Assembly: GCA_040905505.1 (NCBI GenBank)
Contig: JBBDRL010000095.1
Span: forward strand, 1 to 19,463
Length of the DNA stretch: 19,463 bases
Reading direction: 5' to 3'
Origin: WHSP01 sp040905505
Lineage (GTDB): Bacteria; Gemmatimonadota; Gemmatimonadetes; Longimicrobiales; Longimicrobiaceae
Positions 16,465-19,463 of this stretch are shown here, one piece after another. The first letter of the stretch is position 1. Each line of letters begins with the position of its first letter. Position numbers and translations under genes: made by a program. The notes beneath the pieces are model-generated. The model saw nothing but the letters and a program-made list of their open reading frames with translations, was not told the origin of the DNA and did no database searches.

Positions 16465-17472
16465 ATGGCAACTCGTGTAGCGATCAACGGCTTTGGGCGA
16501 ATCGGCCGGAACGTCCTTCGCGCCGCGAAAGCGGCAGGAGTTACCGACCTCGATTTCGTTGCGGTGAACGATCTCACCGACACCGGCACTCTCGCGCACC
16601 TGCTCAAGTACGACTCGGTTCACCGTGCGTACCCCGGCTCCGTCGAGGCGCGCCAGGATGCGCTCGTCGTCGACGGCGACGAGATCCGGGTCCTGTCTGA
16701 GAAGGATCCCTCGGACCTTCCGTGGAGTGACCTTGGCGTCGATATCGTCATCGAGTCCACCGGGAGGTTCACGAAGCGGGAGGACGCCGCGAAGCACCTC
16801 GAGGCCGGCGCTCGGAAGGTGGTGATCTCAGCACCGGGAAAGAATGAGGACGTCACCATCGTCCTGGGTGTCAATCAGGACGACTACGACCCGGCGAAGC
16901 ACGACGTCATATCGAATGCGAGTTGCACGACGAACTGCCTCGCACCCGTGGTGAAGGTTCTGCTGGACGAATTCGGGTTCCGACGAGGAATCATGACCAC
17001 CGTCCATTCGTATACGAACGACCAGCAGATCCTCGATCTACCGCACAAGGACCTGCGCCGAGCGAGGGCTGCGGGTCTGTCGATCATTCCAACCACGACT
17101 GGCGCTGCCAAGGCGACAGGGCTCGTGATCCCGGAGGTGGTCGGGAAGATCGACGGGGTCGCCATGCGCGTCCCGACTCCGAACGTTTCCATCGTCGACC
17201 TCACCGCCGAGCTCGACCGGGACGCGACGGTCGAAGAGATCAATGCCGCCTTTAGAACAGCCTCCGAGGGTCGATTGAAGGGGATCATGGAGGTGCAGGA
17301 TGCCCTCCTCGTCTCTGTCGACTTCATTGGAAACCCCCACTCGGCAATCCTCGACGCCGCCTCGACCAACGTCGTCGCCGGTCTCGTGAAGGTCATGGCT
17401 TGGTACGATAACGAGTGGGGGTATTCGAGCCGCTGTGTCGATCTTTCCCGGTTCATCGGCAAGAGGCTCTGA
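16465..17472 (+). CDS. gap: Glyceraldehyde-3-phosphate dehydrogenase, type I
   Basis: Interconverts glyceraldehyde 3-phosphate and 1,3-bisphosphoglycerate in glycolysis/gluconeogenesis. The protein is 335 aa, the standard length. The Rossmann start is VAINGFGRIGRNVLRAA. The catalytic cysteine C154 is in NASCTTNCLAP, with H181 in VHSYTNDQ as base. Later motifs are TTTGAAKA, PTPNVSIVDL and WYDNEWGYSSR. VAVNDLTD retains the aspartate that binds the adenosine ribose, so NAD rather than NADP is predicted. A good ribosome site (GGAG, about 16456-16459) precedes ATG 16465. pgk begins 9 bp later and tpiA follows, the classical gap-pgk-tpiA operon. Confidence 0.97.
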   Translation: MATRVAINGFGRIGRNVLRAAKAAGVTDLDFVAVNDLTDTGTLAHLLKYDSVHRAYPGSVEARQDALVVDGDEIRVLSEKDPSDLPWSDLGVDIVIESTGRFTKREDAAKHLEAGARKVVISAPGKNEDVTIVLGVNQDDYDPAKHDVISNASCTTNCLAPVVKVLLDEFGFRRGIMTTVHSYTNDQQILDLPHKDLRRARAAGLSIIPTTTGAAKATGLVIPEVVGKIDGVAMRVPTPNVSIVDLTAELDRDATVEEINAAFRTASEGRLKGIMEVQDALLVSVDFIGNPHSAILDAASTNVVAGLVKVMAWYDNEWGYSSRCVDLSRFIGKRL

Positions 17473-17481
17473 CAGCCGCGA

Positions 17482-18702
17482 ATGAACAAGTTGACCCTCG
17501 ACGACCTCGCGGACGAAGACCTCCGCGGAAAACGCGTGCTCGTGCGCGTCGACTACAACGTGCCGCTGGACGAGCGTAGGGAGGTCGTCGATGATTCCCG
17601 TATTCGTGCGACTCTGCCGACCTTGCGCCGCATCTCCGGAGCGGGAGCTCATATCGTCCTTCTGTCCCACTTCGGCCGACCTAAAGGAAGGAGGGTTCCT
17701 GAAATGTCCCTTCGTCCCGCTGCGCAGCGGCTCGCCGAGCTGATGCGGGTTCCGGTCGATTTCGTCGGGTCGACGAGCGATGAAACCGCTATCGAAGCGA
17801 CCAGACACTTCCGCGAAGGCGGCGTGGTGCTCCTCGAGAACACGCGCTTCGATCCTCGGGAAGAGGAGAACGATCCCGAGCTCGCGGCCGAAATGGCAGA
17901 GCTCGGCGACCTGTTCGTCAACGATGCGTTCGGCGCCGCCCACAGAGCTCATGCTTCAACCGCGGGTGTTGCGCGCAGGATTCGAGACGCCGGCGGCCTC
18001 GCCGTGGCCGGCCTCCTGATGAAGCGGGAGCTGGACTATCTCGGTGACGCGCTGGCGGAGCCGGAGCGGCCCTTTGTCGCGATCCTCGGTGGTGCGAAGA
18101 TCTCGGGTAAGATCGACGTCATCGAAGCCCTTCTCCCCAAGACCGATCGCCTTCTGATCGGCGGCGCGATGGCGAACACCTTCTTCCGCGCTCAGGGACT
18201 CGATACCGGCACGTCGCTGGTCGAAGAGGACAGCGTTTCGACCGCTCGGAGGCTCCTGGAGCACGCAGAAGGCAAGCTCGAGCTGCCGCTGGACGTCGTC
18301 GTCGCCCGCGCCATCGAGCGCGGCGGCGAGCCTCAGGCCGTCGCCATCGACGCGATCCCGAATGGCTTGATGGCGGTGGACATTGGCCCCGCTACCGTCG
18401 AGCGCTACTCCGACATTATTCGTGAGGCCCGCACCGTTTTCTGGAATGGCCCCATGGGGGTCGCCGAAGTTCCCGAGTTCAGAAAGGGCACCGAAGGCGT
18501 CGCGCAGGCACTCTCGGCCGCTACTCGACTCGGCGCGACCACGATCGTCGGTGGCGGCGATTCGGCTGCCGCCTTGCTGGACCTCGACCTGCAGGACCAG
18601 ATCTCGCACGTTTCGACCGGCGGCGGCGCTTCCCTCGAGTTCCTGGAGGGGCGAATTCTACCCGGCGTAGACGCCCTCTCCGATCGAGAGGCTGGTACAT
18701 GA
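17482..18702 (+). CDS. pgk: Phosphoglycerate kinase
   Basis: Transfers phosphate between 1,3-bisphosphoglycerate and ADP, the first ATP-yielding step of glycolysis. The protein is 406 aa, slightly above the usual 390-400. The N-terminal signature is RVLVRVDYNVPLD, followed by LLSHFGRPKG, VLLENTRFDPREEEND and VNDAFGAAHRAHAST (substrate-binding basic patch). The nucleotide domain shows AILGGAKISGKIDVI, FWNGPMGVAEVPEFRKGT, GGGDSAAAL and STGGGASLEFLEG. The gene starts 9 bp after gap. Its stop overlaps the tpiA start as ATGA, indicating translational coupling. Confidence 0.97.
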   Translation: MNKLTLDDLADEDLRGKRVLVRVDYNVPLDERREVVDDSRIRATLPTLRRISGAGAHIVLLSHFGRPKGRRVPEMSLRPAAQRLAELMRVPVDFVGSTSDETAIEATRHFREGGVVLLENTRFDPREEENDPELAAEMAELGDLFVNDAFGAAHRAHASTAGVARRIRDAGGLAVAGLLMKRELDYLGDALAEPERPFVAILGGAKISGKIDVIEALLPKTDRLLIGGAMANTFFRAQGLDTGTSLVEEDSVSTARRLLEHAEGKLELPLDVVVARAIERGGEPQAVAIDAIPNGLMAVDIGPATVERYSDIIREARTVFWNGPMGVAEVPEFRKGTEGVAQALSAATRLGATTIVGGGDSAAALLDLDLQDQISHVSTGGGASLEFLEGRILPGVDALSDREAGT

Positions 18703-19463
18703 CGATCTCCGCTCCGCTGATCGCGGGCAACTGGAAGCTCAACCATGGGCCGGCAGAAACTACGGCCTTTCTCAGGGACTTTCTGCCTCGGCTTGCCCAG
18801 GTGCAGGCGGAGCGGGGTACCGTCGTCCTCTTTCCCCCCTCCATTTCGCTTCCCGCCGCACGAGAGGCGATCGGGGCGAGAGAGGGCGTACTACTGGGCG
18901 TCCAGAACGTCTACTGGGAATCCAGCGGCGCGTTCACAGGTGAGGTTTCCGCACCAATCGCCCGGGATGCCGGGGCGAAAATCGCCCTCGTCGGCCATAG
19001 TGAGCGACGACACCTCTTCGGCGAGACTGACGCACACACCCGCCTGAAAATCCGGGCTGTCCTGGACGCTGGTCTGAGCGCGATCCTCTGTGTGGGTGAG
19101 ACGCTGGACCAGCGCGAATCGGGGGAGGCTCACGCTGTCGTCGAACGACAACTGGAAGCGGTCCTGCCAGAGATTCGGGAAGACGAGGTGCGGCGCCTGT
19201 ACATCGCCTACGAGCCCGTATGGGCCATCGGCACCGGGCGTACCGCGTCTTCCGGCGACGCGGCCGAGATGCACGGCCACATCCGCTCCCTTCTCGTCGG
19301 GCGGTTTCCAGGCCCCTCTTCTGACCTGCCGATTCTGTACGGCGGGAGCGTCAAACCTGACAACGCCGCCGAGCTGCTCGCCGCGAGCGAGGTCGGCGGG
19401 CTCCTGGTCGGCGGCGCGAGTCTCGACCCGAGCACGTTCGCAAGTATCTGCGCTCTCGGAGCT
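18699..19463 (+). CDS. tpiA: Triosephosphate isomerase, open at the window edge
   Basis: Interconverts dihydroxyacetone phosphate and glyceraldehyde 3-phosphate. The frame is open for 255 codons to the last base with no stop, so the gene is partial only because the window ends; TIM is about 250 aa, so the true end must be very near. The N-terminal active-site motif is AGNWKLN with N11 and K13. The electrophile H100 is in VGHSERRHLFGE and the catalytic base E172 is in YEPVWAIGTG. The phosphate-gripper segment LYGGSVKPDNA and LLVGGASLDPSTF close the barrel. The start overlaps the pgk stop as ATGA. Confidence 0.96.
   Translation, partial: MTISAPLIAGNWKLNHGPAETTAFLRDFLPRLAQVQAERGTVVLFPPSISLPAAREAIGAREGVLLGVQNVYWESSGAFTGEVSAPIARDAGAKIALVGHSERRHLFGETDAHTRLKIRAVLDAGLSAILCVGETLDQRESGEAHAVVERQLEAVLPEIREDEVRRLYIAYEPVWAIGTGRTASSGDAAEMHGHIRSLLVGRFPGPSSDLPILYGGSVKPDNAAELLAASEVGGLLVGGASLDPSTFASICALGA

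Noticed and set aside
17038..17952. 304-codon minus-strand frame opposite gap/pgk
   Set aside because: Antisense shadow of two intact glycolytic genes.

Overview
The window is a GC-rich (roughly two-thirds G+C), densely packed bacterial chromosome segment. I support 19 protein-coding genes, all on the + strand, and no convincing RNA gene, insertion sequence, prophage or CRISPR array. The gene content is core metabolism and information processing. One protein with a signal peptide, a plug-like domain and a beta-rich region points to a diderm (outer-membrane) bacterium. The combination of GC content, a Bacillus-type isocitrate dehydrogenase, an omega subunit of the 'KYLGVLVAAKYARNLN' type and the gene order suggests Gemmatimonadota or a relative. 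That placement is inference from memory of the families and was not tested by a search.

Layout. Positions 61-441 hold a DksA/TraR-type zinc-finger regulator. Positions 646-3192 hold two consecutive TCA-cycle enzymes, citrate synthase and NADP-type isocitrate dehydrogenase, separated by a striking G19-CG-C19 palindrome. Positions 3259-4776 hold leucyl aminopeptidase. Positions 4766-6704 hold a TonB-plug-like outer-membrane protein whose reading frame is broken in a C/G homopolymer tract. From 6847 to the window end runs one nearly gap-free gene train: yicC, gmk, rpoZ, coaBC, family-4 uracil-DNA glycosylase, dnaB, radA, ispD, a YwlE-like low-molecular-weight phosphatase, aroE, comF, then gap-pgk-tpiA. 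tpiA is cut only by the window edge.

How the genes fit together. The first block feeds the oxidative TCA branch (oxaloacetate + acetyl-CoA to citrate, later isocitrate to 2-oxoglutarate with NADPH). The long train couples growth-linked functions: RNA turnover, GMP phosphorylation, RNA polymerase assembly, CoA synthesis, uracil repair, replication and recombination, isoprenoid and shikimate precursors, and lower glycolysis. Many junctions overlap (ATGA, GTGA or 8-20 bp), which implies translational coupling.

I found no new multi-gene system; this is mainly a housekeeping region. The items most worth a second look are a CoaBC whose conserved CoaC-domain cysteine is tryptophan, a phosphatase carrying the threonine associated with phospho-arginine specificity, the perfect G/C palindrome (real element or assembly artefact), and the homopolymer-associated frameshift in the outer-membrane gene.
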